NCBI GenBank assembly: GCA_937901965.1
Contig: CALGSW010000002.1
Span: 1-64,000, forward strand
DNA length: 64,000 nt
From: an uncultured Bacteroidota bacterium
Lineage (GTDB): Bacteria; Bacteroidota; Bacteroidia; Bacteroidales; UBA932
Direction: 5' to 3'
Below the pieces are notes generated by a model. It did not search any database and was not told where the DNA came from. It saw nothing but the letters and a program-made list of their open reading frames with translations. The translations under genes were made by a program, and so were the position numbers. Every line of letters starts with the position of its first letter. Position 1 is the first letter of the stretch. Below are positions 33,596 to 42,622 of the stretch, one piece after another.

Positions 33596-34309
33596 TTATT
33601 GAGCAATAAACCTGTAAACTATCTCCCCTATCTGTTTTTCAGGGGCAGAAGATGATCTTGTAAATCTTGAAGATGTTGCCGCTCTAACAGCATATTCTCT
33701 AATACACAGATCTTTTGCCGATGCATTATCTATTACTTCTGCATCTGTCACATAACCATTTCTGTTTACTATTATTGCAACAGAGACGTCACCTCCGGCC
33801 ACACATTTATAAACAGGTATGGGCATTGAAATTGATTTCCTCCCCTCAAGTGAATATGAGATAACAGAAGGCCCTTTATATGCTTCTGTTTTCGCCTCTT
33901 TATCTATTTTATCTGACTGTGCAGCTTCTTCGTCTGATCCCTGTTGCTGAGTTGCCTCTCTTCTTGCAGCATCAAGTTTTTCCTGTAATTTTTTTGCCTC
34001 GTCATAAACCTGACTTGGATTTTTGAAACGGTCGTCTCTCAGATTACTCCCTCTGTTGCCTGCATCTACCACAACGTTTCTAACCGGAGTTCTACCGGCA
34101 AAGATCTCTTCAAGCTCCTTGCTAACCTCTTCCTTAATCACCTCCTCTCTTCTCGCTCTCTCTAGCTCCTCCTCTTTTGTAAAGTCAAGAACAAAAGAGC
34201 TCTCCTCCTGGATTAAATAGCCAATCCTGGAGGAGAGCAGTACAATCAATAACACGAGATGCACCGCAATGGTCATGTACAACCCGGCATTATTGTCCTT
34301 CTTGAACAT
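33596..34309 (-). CDS. TonB-like energy-transducer protein
   Basis: A 237-residue inner-membrane protein with one N-terminal membrane helix (12-32), a charged helical region rich in Glu, Arg and Lys (43-145) and a C-terminal TonB-like domain (about 170-237: AIIVNRNGYVTDAEVIDNAS). It would span the periplasm and pass energy from ExbB/ExbD to outer-membrane receptors, or act as TolA. It is the last gene of udk-tonB with no gap, far from the exbB-exbD genes at 39201-41485. Confidence 0.85.
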   Translation of the reverse strand: MFKKDNNAGLYMTIAVHLVLLIVLLSSRIGYLIQEESSFVLDFTKEEELERARREEVIKEEVSKELEEIFAGRTPVRNVVVDAGNRGSNLRDDRFKNPSQVYDEAKKLQEKLDAARREATQQQGSDEEAAQSDKIDKEAKTEAYKGPSVISYSLEGRKSISMPIPVYKCVAGGDVSVAIIVNRNGYVTDAEVIDNASAKDLCIREYAVRAATSSRFTRSSSAPEKQIGEIVYRFIAQ

Positions 34310-34927
34310 CTATCTCTTCTTTAAAGCTTTTTCAATTGTAGCTATGAGAATGTCAATTGCAACCTTGTTATGTCCACCCTGGGGAATTATAATGTCAGCA
34401 TAACGTTTGCTAGGCTCAATAAACTGAAGATGCATCGGTTTTACTGTTTTTTCGTACCTCTCAAGCACTTTATCAATAGTTCTTCCTCTCTCAATATTGT
34501 CCCGGGTTATTACCCTGCCAAGACGGTCGTCTGCATCAGCATCAACAAAAACTTTAATGTCCATTACATTTCGCAGCTCTGCACATGTGAAGATAAGTAT
34601 GCCCTCAACGATAATTATATGGGCAGGCTTTACATGGACAGTTTCTGTTGTTGATCTGGAACAAGTAAGATAGGAGTAGATTGGTTGCTCAACAGCTTTG
34701 CCGGCTTTCAGGTCCTTAAGCTGTTTAACAAGCAGTTTAAAGTCTATTGACTCCGGGTGGTCAAAATTGAGCTCAAGCCTCTCTTCAAGTGGCAAGTGGC
34801 TGTTGTCTTTATAGTAAGAATCCTGAGGTATTACTACTATCTCACTATCAGAGAGTAGTTTTGTAATCTCTTTTACTACTGTGGTCTTTCCAGACCCTGT
34901 TCCACCTGCTATTCCGATTATTAGCAT
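34310..34927 (-). CDS. udk: Uridine kinase
   Basis: A 205-residue kinase of uridine and cytidine for pyrimidine salvage. P-loop GGTGSGKT is at residues 8-15; the QDSYYKDNSHL and FDHPESIDF segments bind nucleoside. It starts 9 bases after the asnS stop and abuts the TonB-like gene, forming the group asnS-udk-tonB on the minus strand. Confidence 0.95.
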   Translation of the reverse strand: MLIIGIAGGTGSGKTTVVKEITKLLSDSEIVVIPQDSYYKDNSHLPLEERLELNFDHPESIDFKLLVKQLKDLKAGKAVEQPIYSYLTCSRSTTETVHVKPAHIIIVEGILIFTCAELRNVMDIKVFVDADADDRLGRVITRDNIERGRTIDKVLERYEKTVKPMHLQFIEPSKRYADIIIPQGGHNKVAIDILIATIEKALKKR

Positions 34928-34936
34928 ATTTCGATT

Positions 34937-36322
34937 TTAAAATTCTGCATTTTTGGGAGTTCTTGGAAATGGAATAACATCTCTGATGTTTGACATTCCG
35001 GTAACAAAAAGCAATAATCTTTCGAAACCAAGTCCAAATCCTGCGTGTGGTGCTGTTCCAAATCGTCTGGTATCAAGATACCACCACAGACCCTCTTTTT
35101 CCATCCCCATCTCCTCAATTCTTTTCTCCAGTTTTTCCAAAGACTCCTCCCTTTGTGAACCTCCAATAATTTCACCGATTTTTGGGAAAAGAACGTCCAT
35201 GGCTCTAACGGTCTTGCCATCATCATTTTGTTTCATATAGAAGGCCTTAATCTCTTTTGGGTAGTCTGTTAGTATTACAGGTCTTTTGAAGTGCTTCTCA
35301 ACAAGGTAACGCTCATGTTCACTTTGCAAATCAGCTCCCCAAAATACCGGATACTCAAATTTCTCTCCGGATTTCATTAGAATTTCAACTCCATCTGTAT
35401 ATGAAAGTCTGATAAAATCAGTGTCAATTACACTTTGAAGTCTGGTGATAAGTTCCTTGTCAAACAGGTCGCTGAGAAACTTTAAATCCTCCATGCAGTT
35501 TTCCAGAGCATATCTAACAAGATATTTAATGAACTCTTCAGCAAGGTCCATATTCTCTTTAATCTCATAGAAAGCCATCTCCGGCTCAATCATCCAAAAT
35601 TCGGCAAGATGTCTTGGAGTGTTTGAGTTCTCTGCTCTGAAAGTGGGTCCAAAAGTGTAGATTTCACCCAATGCCATTGCACCGAGCTCTCCCTCCAACT
35701 GGCCGCTTACAGTTAAATTTGATGCTCTTCCAAAGAAATCCTGAGTAAAGTCAATTTTATTTTCCTTGTCTCTTGGAATATTATTTAGATCAAGTGTTGT
35801 TACCTGAAACATTGCTCCGGCACCCTCTGCATCAGAAGCTGTTATAACGGGTGTATGAAGATAGTAGAAACCTTTGTCATTGAAAAATTTGTGAACAGCG
35901 AAAGCCATAGCATGTCTGATTCTGAAGACACAACCAAAGGTATTGGTCCTTGGTCTGAGATGTCCTATCTCCCTCAGAAACTCCATGCTATGCCCTTTTT
36001 TCTGAAGGGGATATGTTTCTGGGTCAGCTGATCCGTAAACGGTTAATTTATGGGCAACAATCTCTACTGACTGCCCTCCTCCCGGAGAGGAAACAAGCTC
36101 TCCCTCAACTGCTAAACAGGAGCCAGTAGTAACAGGTCTGAGAGATTCCTCTGTAAATTCTGACATGTCGAATACTATCTGTATGCTATTTACAGTTGAT
36201 CCATCATTAAGAGCTACAAAAACAACATTTTTATTACCCCTTTTAGTTCTAACCCATCCTTTAACTAACACCTCTTTACCCGGCTGGGATTTTAGCAGAC
36301 CGGCAATTTTTGATCTTTCCAT
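34937..36322 (-). CDS. asnS: Asparaginyl-tRNA synthetase
   Basis: A 461-residue class IIb synthetase that charges tRNA-Asn. An OB-fold anticodon domain covers residues 18-105. The catalytic domain shows GQLEGELGAMALG, the TFGPTFRAENSNTPRH motif 2, and motif 3 GFGLGFERLLLFVTG near the end. Direct charging by AsnRS means the organism need not transamidate Asp-tRNA-Asn. It has its own perfect promoter at 36345-36374 and a leader of about 18 bases. Confidence 0.96.
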   Translation of the reverse strand: MERSKIAGLLKSQPGKEVLVKGWVRTKRGNKNVVFVALNDGSTVNSIQIVFDMSEFTEESLRPVTTGSCLAVEGELVSSPGGGQSVEIVAHKLTVYGSADPETYPLQKKGHSMEFLREIGHLRPRTNTFGCVFRIRHAMAFAVHKFFNDKGFYYLHTPVITASDAEGAGAMFQVTTLDLNNIPRDKENKIDFTQDFFGRASNLTVSGQLEGELGAMALGEIYTFGPTFRAENSNTPRHLAEFWMIEPEMAFYEIKENMDLAEEFIKYLVRYALENCMEDLKFLSDLFDKELITRLQSVIDTDFIRLSYTDGVEILMKSGEKFEYPVFWGADLQSEHERYLVEKHFKRPVILTDYPKEIKAFYMKQNDDGKTVRAMDVLFPKIGEIIGGSQREESLEKLEKRIEEMGMEKEGLWWYLDTRRFGTAPHAGFGLGFERLLLFVTGMSNIRDVIPFPRTPKNAEF

Positions 36323-36344
36323 TATTTTGTAGACATTTAATATG

Positions 36345-36374
36345 CAAAGTTACTCAAAGGTTGGTAAATCTCAA
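36345..36374 (-). promoter_or_regulatory. Promoter of asnS-udk-tonB
   Basis: On the minus strand TTG (36374-36372), 19 bases, then TAACTTTG (36352-36345) match the consensus exactly. Confidence 0.75.
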
Positions 36375-36384
36375 TAATTTCAAA

Positions 36385-37896
36385 CTAGTAAGATGAAGAA
36401 ACTAATTTACCGGGCGAACTTTCATTCCTGCATCTGTCTATAGCTGTTACTGTGTATTTATATTTGTTCCTTTTTCCACTCTGTTTTTCAAGTTGAAGGG
36501 TTCTTCCCTGAACAATTTTATACAGATATTCACTGTTTTCATAATCCGGTTCAACTTCAGCAGGGAATCTATAAACAGCAAAGAACTGAGGCTCCTGAAG
36601 TTTGTCTGCTCCGTTTATGAAATAGGGATGAGACCATTCAAGAATACCTCCTCTGAACCTGATATTGGAAACGGGCTCAGGTGCAACAGAGTCAAGGAAA
36701 TCATAAGCGGGAATAATTGCAGGATTTCTCTGATAATTCACAGCAAGTGAATCGGTAAATCCCTCAGGATTTGAATTTAATGTCCAGCCTGGCCACCAAA
36801 CATTTCCATGAACATTTGAAAGAGTTCTTGTCATCTCCATCTTAGTCATGAACTGACTCCTGCCCGGATTTTCAATATCGGGCTCCCTGAAGGTTGATAT
36901 ATTTTGTCCTATATAAAGATGTCTGCCAAAGTTTCCATTACTCCACCACTCAATAAGTGTTTTATAGTCAGCTGCTGGATGGCCAATCTTCCAGTATAAT
37001 TGTGGTACATTGTAATCTACCCAACCCATTTTTAGCCAGTGAGGGATATCAGCAAAAAGTTGCTCGTAATTTGATAGTCCGTTTGTTTTACTTCCACTTC
37101 CATCCGGTGTATCTTTAAGATTTCTGTGAATCCCAAAAGGACTTATACCAAATCTTACCCAAGGCTTGATTGCTTTAATTGTATCATTAAGTTCCTTTAT
37201 TAGAGTAGCTACATTATTTCTTCTCCAGTCACCCTTCTGCCAGTATTCAAAGCCCTGTTTAGCAGCATATTTAACGAATGAGGCATCGTCATGAAATTCT
37301 TCAAATGCAATTGGGTAAGGGTAAAAATAATCATCAAAGTGGATTGCATCTACATCATACCTTGATACGATATCTGCAATAACTTTTACTGTATGTTCTA
37401 TTGATTCAGGCTCACCAGGGTCAAAGTAGAGCTGTTTTCCATACTTCCTGAATATTTCCGGTTTTTTGAAATAAAGGTGATTTGGATGTAACTGCTCTTT
37501 GTCACTTGATGTAACTCTGTATGGATTGCACCAGGCATGAAGCTCCATACCTCGTTTGTGTGACTCTTCAATCATGAACAGAAGGGGATCCCATATCTCT
37601 TTTGGCGCTACTCCCTGCTCACCGCTTAGGAATCTGCTCCATGGCTCAATATCTGATATATAAAATGCGTCCGCCTGTGGCCTTACCTGAAATATAACTG
37701 CGTTTACCCCTGCTTTGCTAAAGTTATCCAGAGTTTTGATTAACAGAGACTTTATTGAATCTGCCGACATATTTTTGAACTGTTGATTCCCTACGGTGTG
37801 AATCCAGGCTCCACGGAACTCTCTCTTGCGAAGAGATTGACTCTGAGCACCTAATGTGATACTCAGAGCCAAAATTAATAATAGAATACGTTTCAT
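36385..37896 (-). CDS. GHL10/DUF187-family glycoside hydrolase-like protein
   Basis: A 503-residue exported protein with a signal peptide (residues 1-20, MKRILLLILALSITLGAQS). Residues 25-385 form a TIM-barrel of the GHL10 group (YngK-like), with motifs FRGAWIHTV, FQVRPQADAFY, HAWCNPYR and DAIHFDDYFYP. The C-terminal 90 residues resemble a fibronectin type III fold. Relatives act on glycans, possibly peptidoglycan. I choose the ATG at 37896; a TTG at 37908 would overlap the phosphatase gene. It starts one base after the phosphatase stop. Confidence 0.83.
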   Translation of the reverse strand: MKRILLLILALSITLGAQSQSLRKREFRGAWIHTVGNQQFKNMSADSIKSLLIKTLDNFSKAGVNAVIFQVRPQADAFYISDIEPWSRFLSGEQGVAPKEIWDPLLFMIEESHKRGMELHAWCNPYRVTSSDKEQLHPNHLYFKKPEIFRKYGKQLYFDPGEPESIEHTVKVIADIVSRYDVDAIHFDDYFYPYPIAFEEFHDDASFVKYAAKQGFEYWQKGDWRRNNVATLIKELNDTIKAIKPWVRFGISPFGIHRNLKDTPDGSGSKTNGLSNYEQLFADIPHWLKMGWVDYNVPQLYWKIGHPAADYKTLIEWWSNGNFGRHLYIGQNISTFREPDIENPGRSQFMTKMEMTRTLSNVHGNVWWPGWTLNSNPEGFTDSLAVNYQRNPAIIPAYDFLDSVAPEPVSNIRFRGGILEWSHPYFINGADKLQEPQFFAVYRFPAEVEPDYENSEYLYKIVQGRTLQLEKQSGKRNKYKYTVTAIDRCRNESSPGKLVSSSY

Positions 37897-37897
37897 C

Positions 37898-39115
37898 TTA
37901 GAAGTCAAGTTTCAGACTCTTGAAGATTTTTCTTGATATCTCGGTATTATCCATTCTTCCGGTAAAGTTACTGCTACCGGCACCAATTGCATAAACAGGA
38001 ACAGCAACACCTGTATGTGAAGTTGTAGTCCATCCGATAAATGCTTTCTCATTCATCTCTTCATACTTATCTTCATTTGATTTATCAGCAGTCATAGACC
38101 TTTTTTGGCCTTCTAGTTCGGATAGTTTAAGAACATAACCCTTTTCTGATCCAACTGTGATACCTCCGGTATCGTGGTCGGCTGTTACAATTATAAGTGT
38201 CTCGTCTGGATGCTGAAGATAAAACTGATAAGCTACATCAACAGCCTCTCCAAGATCCAGAACTTCCATTATAGCTGTTTTGCCATCGTTTCCATGCGCG
38301 GCCCAGTCAATTTTACCGCCCTCTGCCATTATAAAGAAGCCTTTTTCGTTATCCAGATGCGAAATTGCAGCTTTAACAATTTGTTTAAGTGAGAGATCTC
38401 CCTCTTCTCTGTCAATTGCATATGGAAGATCTGATCCTTTTCCATCTTTTTGAACAAGTACAACTTTATCATTCGGTTTAACCGATTTCATCTCATCAAT
38501 ACCTTTGGCAATTTTGTACCCTCCTTTCTCAATCAATGAAAAGATATTGGGCTGTTTTTTGTCTTCTCCGTCCGGATTTACAAAACCACCACCGCCAAAG
38601 AAATCAAAACCACTGGTTGGAAGCTGAATTGCTATATCATAATAGCTTGACCTTGATTTGCTGCTGGCAAAGAATGCTCCGGGTGTAGCATGGTCAATTG
38701 AGACACTTGTCATAATACCAATCTTGTATCCTCTCTCCTTTAATTTATATGTAAAACTCTTCAGGTTCTTCTCCTGAGGGTCTATACCAAGCATGCCATT
38801 ATTTGTTTTTGTTCCGGTAGCTATTGCTGTTCCGGCAGCTGAGGAACAGGTGATATATGAACTTGCAGAATAGGTAGTTGCAAGTCCGGTAATTGGAAAT
38901 TTAGTAAAAGAAAATGGCTCATTACCAATGGTTCCCTTTTGGGTTGCAAGGTATGCTTCAGTTAGTGATATATGAGCCTGACTCATTCCATCACCTATAA
39001 AAAGAAATATATATTTTGGGGTTTTGGCACCACCTCTGTGTTGTGCCTGTACATCTGCTGAAATATTAAAGATTATCAGGAGTGTAGCAAATAGGGTAAA
39101 AAGTGATTTTTTCAT
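37898..39115 (-). CDS. phoA: Alkaline phosphatase
   Basis: A 405-residue periplasmic phosphomonoesterase with a signal peptide (2-24). FLFIGDGMSQAH carries the first metal ligands, the nucleophile Ser is in TCSSAAGTAIATG, and HDTGG follows a TADHD motif. The zinc ligand His of TTSHTG is near the end. It releases phosphate from organic esters. The gene is followed by the GHL10 gene in the same direction. A strong hairpin just upstream (39143-39180) stands between it and the exbD gene. Confidence 0.9.
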   Translation of the reverse strand: MKKSLFTLFATLLIIFNISADVQAQHRGGAKTPKYIFLFIGDGMSQAHISLTEAYLATQKGTIGNEPFSFTKFPITGLATTYSASSYITCSSAAGTAIATGTKTNNGMLGIDPQEKNLKSFTYKLKERGYKIGIMTSVSIDHATPGAFFASSKSRSSYYDIAIQLPTSGFDFFGGGGFVNPDGEDKKQPNIFSLIEKGGYKIAKGIDEMKSVKPNDKVVLVQKDGKGSDLPYAIDREEGDLSLKQIVKAAISHLDNEKGFFIMAEGGKIDWAAHGNDGKTAIMEVLDLGEAVDVAYQFYLQHPDETLIIVTADHDTGGITVGSEKGYVLKLSELEGQKRSMTADKSNEDKYEEMNEKAFIGWTTTSHTGVAVPVYAIGAGSSNFTGRMDNTEISRKIFKSLKLDF

Positions 39116-39142
39116 TGTAATGGGGATTAATTCTTTTTAGAC

Positions 39143-39180
39143 AAAGAAGGGTGTCCTTTTGTTTAAAGACACCCTTCTTT
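39143..39180 (-). terminator. Hairpin between exbD and phoA, terminator or attenuator
   Basis: A perfect 13-bp stem (39143-39155 with 39168-39180) closes a 12-base loop. On the minus strand the run after it is TTCTTTGTCT, only partly T-rich. It ends the ExbD transcript and lies 27 bases before the phoA start, so it could also act as a leader attenuator for phoA. Confidence 0.65.
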
Positions 39181-39200
39181 CCATTCATTTCTATCAGGCA

Positions 39201-39677
39201 CTACATCCCTGGAGTGGAGGCCTTTCTGGCACCATACATAATCTTAAGAGCAGAAGTTCTTCTAAGCTCTTGTTTGATGTCTGTAATAATACCCATACGA
39301 ACATTTTCGTCCGCTTTAATAGAAACTGTCATAAACTGACGGTCAGCCTCGCTGCGGGTTTCACGCTCTGCAGCGACGAAGTCGCGAATATCATCAACGG
39401 TTTTGAAGGAGTCATTCAGCTGTATCCTTGAGTCTGTTCCAAATTGTGCCTGAAGATTAGGCATTGGAGTTCCTACATAGATATACGAAGCTAGGTCTTT
39501 CCGTTCAAGTTTAGCTATTTCAGATGCAGCAGGCATCTTAATAGCAACCATTCTTTCTGTTTCTCTCATACTGGTAGTAACCATAAAAAACAACAGAATC
39601 ATAAACACAATATCTGCAAGCGAGGCAGTACTTAACTCTGGTACGCCGCCTTTACCTTTTCTTGAAAATTTTGCCAT
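39201..39677 (-). CDS. exbD: ExbD/TolR-family protein (second copy)
   Basis: A 158-residue inner-membrane protein with one membrane helix (about 19-40) and a periplasmic domain. The helix carries the conserved Asp in SLADIVFMILLFFMV, needed for proton flow through the ExbB channel. It lies 18 bases after the other ExbD and closes the exbB-X-exbD-exbD operon, ending before the 39143-39180 hairpin. Two ExbD proteins per ExbB is usual in Bacteroidota. Confidence 0.9.
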   Translation of the reverse strand: MAKFSRKGKGGVPELSTASLADIVFMILLFFMVTTSMRETERMVAIKMPAASEIAKLERKDLASYIYVGTPMPNLQAQFGTDSRIQLNDSFKTVDDIRDFVAAERETRSEADRQFMTVSIKADENVRMGIITDIKQELRRTSALKIMYGARKASTPGM

Positions 39678-39695
39678 TGCTCTTGTTATTTTTTA

Positions 39696-40271
39696 TTATT
39701 TTTTACCTGTATCTTTTGGATCTGCCTCCGAAATATTCTGAGGTATTGCATCTCTTACTATTCTTTGTTTGTCTTCGTCAAGGCTCATATAGATCTTACC
39801 GAAGTTTTGAAGAGCAAATTCATCACGGATTTCGTTTACAGCTTTTACCAGTTCGTTCTGAACTTTCAAATATGCATTATAACTTGTTCCGCGTGTATTT
39901 TGTAATGAGATAACACCTTTAGAGATCGGATAAGAACCAAAACCTTCAATCTGCTTTTCCTCTTTTTCCGGAAGATTTTCATCATTCATAGGATTAAGAA
40001 GAAACTCTTTAGCCTTGTCCTTAAGCATGCTCACATCCATAGGCACACCACCAGCAAGCAGGCGGTCTGCATCGTTGATTCTTACAACCATTATATTACG
40101 ACGTTTAATTTGAACGTCGTCTGTCTTTTGGTTTGGATCAGGCATAGGTGGCAGACGACGCTGCAAACCCATCTCCTGGTCCATTGTAGAAACCAACAGG
40201 AAGAATATGAGAACCATGAAGGCAATATCGGCCAATGAGGCTGAAGGTAATTGCTGTGCTGGTCTTGCCAT
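39696..40271 (-). CDS. exbD: ExbD/TolR-family protein (first copy)
   Basis: A 191-residue ExbD/TolR protein. The membrane helix at 11-31 contains ASLADIAFMVLIFFLLV with the essential Asp15. The periplasmic part is longer than that of the neighbouring ExbD and contains a charged segment (PEKEEKQIEGF). It may differ from its partner in which TonB it drives. It starts 27 bases after the preceding small membrane protein gene. Confidence 0.9.
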   Translation of the reverse strand: MARPAQQLPSASLADIAFMVLIFFLLVSTMDQEMGLQRRLPPMPDPNQKTDDVQIKRRNIMVVRINDADRLLAGGVPMDVSMLKDKAKEFLLNPMNDENLPEKEEKQIEGFGSYPISKGVISLQNTRGTSYNAYLKVQNELVKAVNEIRDEFALQNFGKIYMSLDEDKQRIVRDAIPQNISEADPKDTGKK

Positions 40272-40298
40272 ATCTTTATTTTGTTAATCTATTAATAA

Positions 40299-40709
40299 CT
40301 ATCGGTTTCTAACCATTTTAACGACACCTCCCATAAGTATTGCCAATGCAGCAAATACAGAGAGTATATAAGTTAGTATTAGACCTGCGTCTGTTAATTT
40401 AAGAGTACTTTCTGAAGCAGGCATATTTACCTTCACAAGAAGTGGGTCGCCTGATGCAAGTGCATAGGATACACCGATAAGAACAACTGCCATTACCAGG
40501 AAAATCAGCATTTTCTTAAGCCCTTTTGGATTGCGTAACAGATTTATTGTAGGAAGAACAAATGCTGCTACTAACGCAATGCCCACCAGGATGTATGCAT
40601 AATATAGGAAAGCATCCAACATTGCATCCTGATTTACAAAGAAGCCTATGATAAATACTAATGATACTGCAAACAGTATATATAGTAAATATTTAGTAAA
40701 TTTAGACAT
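40299..40709 (-). CDS. Small four-helix membrane protein of the exb operon
   Basis: A 136-residue hydrophobic protein with four predicted helices (about 7-25, 33-57, 66-86, 107-131). Between helices 3 and 4 is a short polar loop of about 20 residues. I do not recognise it, and it has no catalytic motif. It is placed exactly between exbB and the two exbD genes with gaps of 5 and 27 bases, so it is probably an accessory part of the energy-transducing complex. Confidence 0.7.
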   Translation of the reverse strand: MSKFTKYLLYILFAVSLVFIIGFFVNQDAMLDAFLYYAYILVGIALVAAFVLPTINLLRNPKGLKKMLIFLVMAVVLIGVSYALASGDPLLVKVNMPASESTLKLTDAGLILTYILSVFAALAILMGGVVKMVRNR

Positions 40710-40714
40710 AGTTA

Positions 40715-41485
40715 TTATTTTTTAACTTTAACTAGGATATCCATAAGTGAAATTGATGCGTCTTCCATAGAGATAACCAAAGAGTCAATCTTAGAAAGAA
40801 TGTAGTTGTAAAGAATCTGGAGGATAATACCTACTACCAGACCACCTACAGTTGTGATCAAAGCCACTTTCATACCACCTGCTACAACGTTAGGGGAGAT
40901 ATCACCTGCTGCTTCAATATCGTCAAATGCCATGATAAGACCAATAACTGTTCCAAGGAATCCAAGCATAGGTGCAGTTGCAATAAAGAGAGAGATCCAG
41001 GTAAGACCGCTTTCCATCTGGCTCATTTGAACACCGCCATAAGATACAACTGATTTTTCAACAACCTCTACACCTTCGTCCATACGGGAAATACCCTGAT
41101 AGAAAATTGATGCAACCGGGCCTTTTGTGTTACGACAAACCTCTTTAGCAGCTTCAACACCACCTGTAGCAAAAGCCTCTTCAATCTCTTTCAGAAGTTT
41201 CTCTGTATTTGTAGTTGCCATGTTAAGGTAGATAATCCTTTCAATAGCAATAGCAAGACCTAAAATAAGACAGATAAGGATGGAAGCCATAAATCCTGCG
41301 CCCCCCTCAATGAACTTAGCCTTAAGTTGCTGGTGAATAGGAATCTCCTGCTGAACTGTACCTGACTGGTCAACAGTCTCAGTTGCGGCTGGAGCGGCTG
41401 TCTCTTCTGGAGTTTGAGCAGCAAGATACTGTGCAGAAATGGTCATGAAGCCAACTACTGCCAAAAACATGAAAAGTTTTTTCAT
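40715..41485 (-). CDS. exbB: ExbB/TolQ-type proton-channel protein with signal-like N-terminus
   Basis: A 256-residue inner-membrane protein of the MotA/TolQ/ExbB family. Membrane helices lie at about 62-83, 165-190 and 200-228. The core motif is LGFLGTVIGLIMAF. Unlike E. coli ExbB it begins with a signal-like segment (1-24, ending LAAQ) and a 35-residue Ala/Thr/Glu-rich stretch before the first channel helix. I choose the ATG at 41485; a TTG at 41515 is in frame but unlikely. Confidence 0.88.
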   Translation of the reverse strand: MKKLFMFLAVVGFMTISAQYLAAQTPEETAAPAATETVDQSGTVQQEIPIHQQLKAKFIEGGAGFMASILICLILGLAIAIERIIYLNMATTNTEKLLKEIEEAFATGGVEAAKEVCRNTKGPVASIFYQGISRMDEGVEVVEKSVVSYGGVQMSQMESGLTWISLFIATAPMLGFLGTVIGLIMAFDDIEAAGDISPNVVAGGMKVALITTVGGLVVGIILQILYNYILSKIDSLVISMEDASISLMDILVKVKK

Positions 41486-41589
41486 AAATTTTTGAATGAT
41501 TAAAGTATTAAACAATGTATTTTAAATAGTTATTTGTTTTCTATTATCGTCAAATATCGTGCAATTTAAAAAGAATTTTTTAATTCGCA

Positions 41590-42621
41590 CTAATTGATTG
41601 TAATTTCCCCTCGCAAATTTTCTGCCAGTCTCTTTTTAATAACCTGAGTTTCATTTTCCTGCCCAAGTAAAAAAAATAATTTGGTTAATGCTGCCTCAGT
41701 AGTGCTGTCAAAGCCGTTAATAACACCTATCTCTTTAAGCCTGATTCCTGTTGCATATGCATCCATATCAACCTTTCCTGCATGGCACTGAGTTACATTT
41801 AATATAATTATATCTCTCTCAATTGCATCTTTTAAAGAATCAATGAACCAGTCTGAGGTAGGAGCATTGCCTGATCCGTATGTTTCCAGAATAATTGCTT
41901 TTATGTTATTAATAGATAGAAAAGATTTTACGAAGCTTTCATCTATTCCGGGGAATATTTTGAGTATTGAAACGGATGTTTGAAGGTTAGTGTGAATCCT
42001 GAACTGTTTACTCAGATCTGCCCGGATAATAAGAGATTCGTTATATCTGATGTGTATACCTATATCTGCAAGGACCGGGAAATTGGCCGAGCGGAAAGCC
42101 CGGAAATTTTCTGCATTATATTTTGTTGTTCTGTTACCTCTGTATAGCTGACTTTCAAAATAAACGCACACCTCAGGTACCATAGCCCTCCCGCTGTTGT
42201 CCTTTGCAGCCGCAATTTCTATTGAAGAGATCAGATTCTCTTTGCCATCTGTACGGAGCATCCCTATGGGTAGCTGACTTCCTGTAAAAATTACCGGCTT
42301 TGACAGGTTTTCAAGCATGAAACTCAATGCAGAAGCAGAGTATGACATTGTATCTGTCCCGTGGAGTATTACAAAACCATCATAGCAGGAGTAATTGCGT
42401 TCAATAATTTTTGCAATATCCACCCAGAATTCTACCTGTACATCTGATGAATCAATAGGGGGATCAAAAGAGTAAGTGTCTATTTTGCAGCCAAATTTTC
42501 TCAGTTCAGGGACCTCTTCAAGTATCTGGTTGAAATTAAATGGTTTCAGGGCTCCTGTAATGGGATCCTGCTTCATGCCTATTGTTCCACCAGTATAAAT
42601 CAGTAGTATTGATGAGTTCAT
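41590..42621 (-). CDS. ansA: Type I L-asparaginase
   Basis: A 343-residue cytoplasmic amidohydrolase that makes aspartate and ammonia from asparagine. The first catalytic Thr is in IYTGGTIGM (residues 8-16), and the second motif is LHGTDTMSYSASA near residue 90. No signal peptide, so it is the cytoplasmic AnsA type. It starts one base after the stop of tatD on the same strand and likely forms an operon with dprA-tatD. Confidence 0.93.
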   Translation of the reverse strand: MNSSILLIYTGGTIGMKQDPITGALKPFNFNQILEEVPELRKFGCKIDTYSFDPPIDSSDVQVEFWVDIAKIIERNYSCYDGFVILHGTDTMSYSASALSFMLENLSKPVIFTGSQLPIGMLRTDGKENLISSIEIAAAKDNSGRAMVPEVCVYFESQLYRGNRTTKYNAENFRAFRSANFPVLADIGIHIRYNESLIIRADLSKQFRIHTNLQTSVSILKIFPGIDESFVKSFLSINNIKAIILETYGSGNAPTSDWFIDSLKDAIERDIIILNVTQCHAGKVDMDAYATGIRLKEIGVINGFDSTTEAALTKLFFLLGQENETQVIKKRLAENLRGEITIN

Positions 42622-42622
42622 A

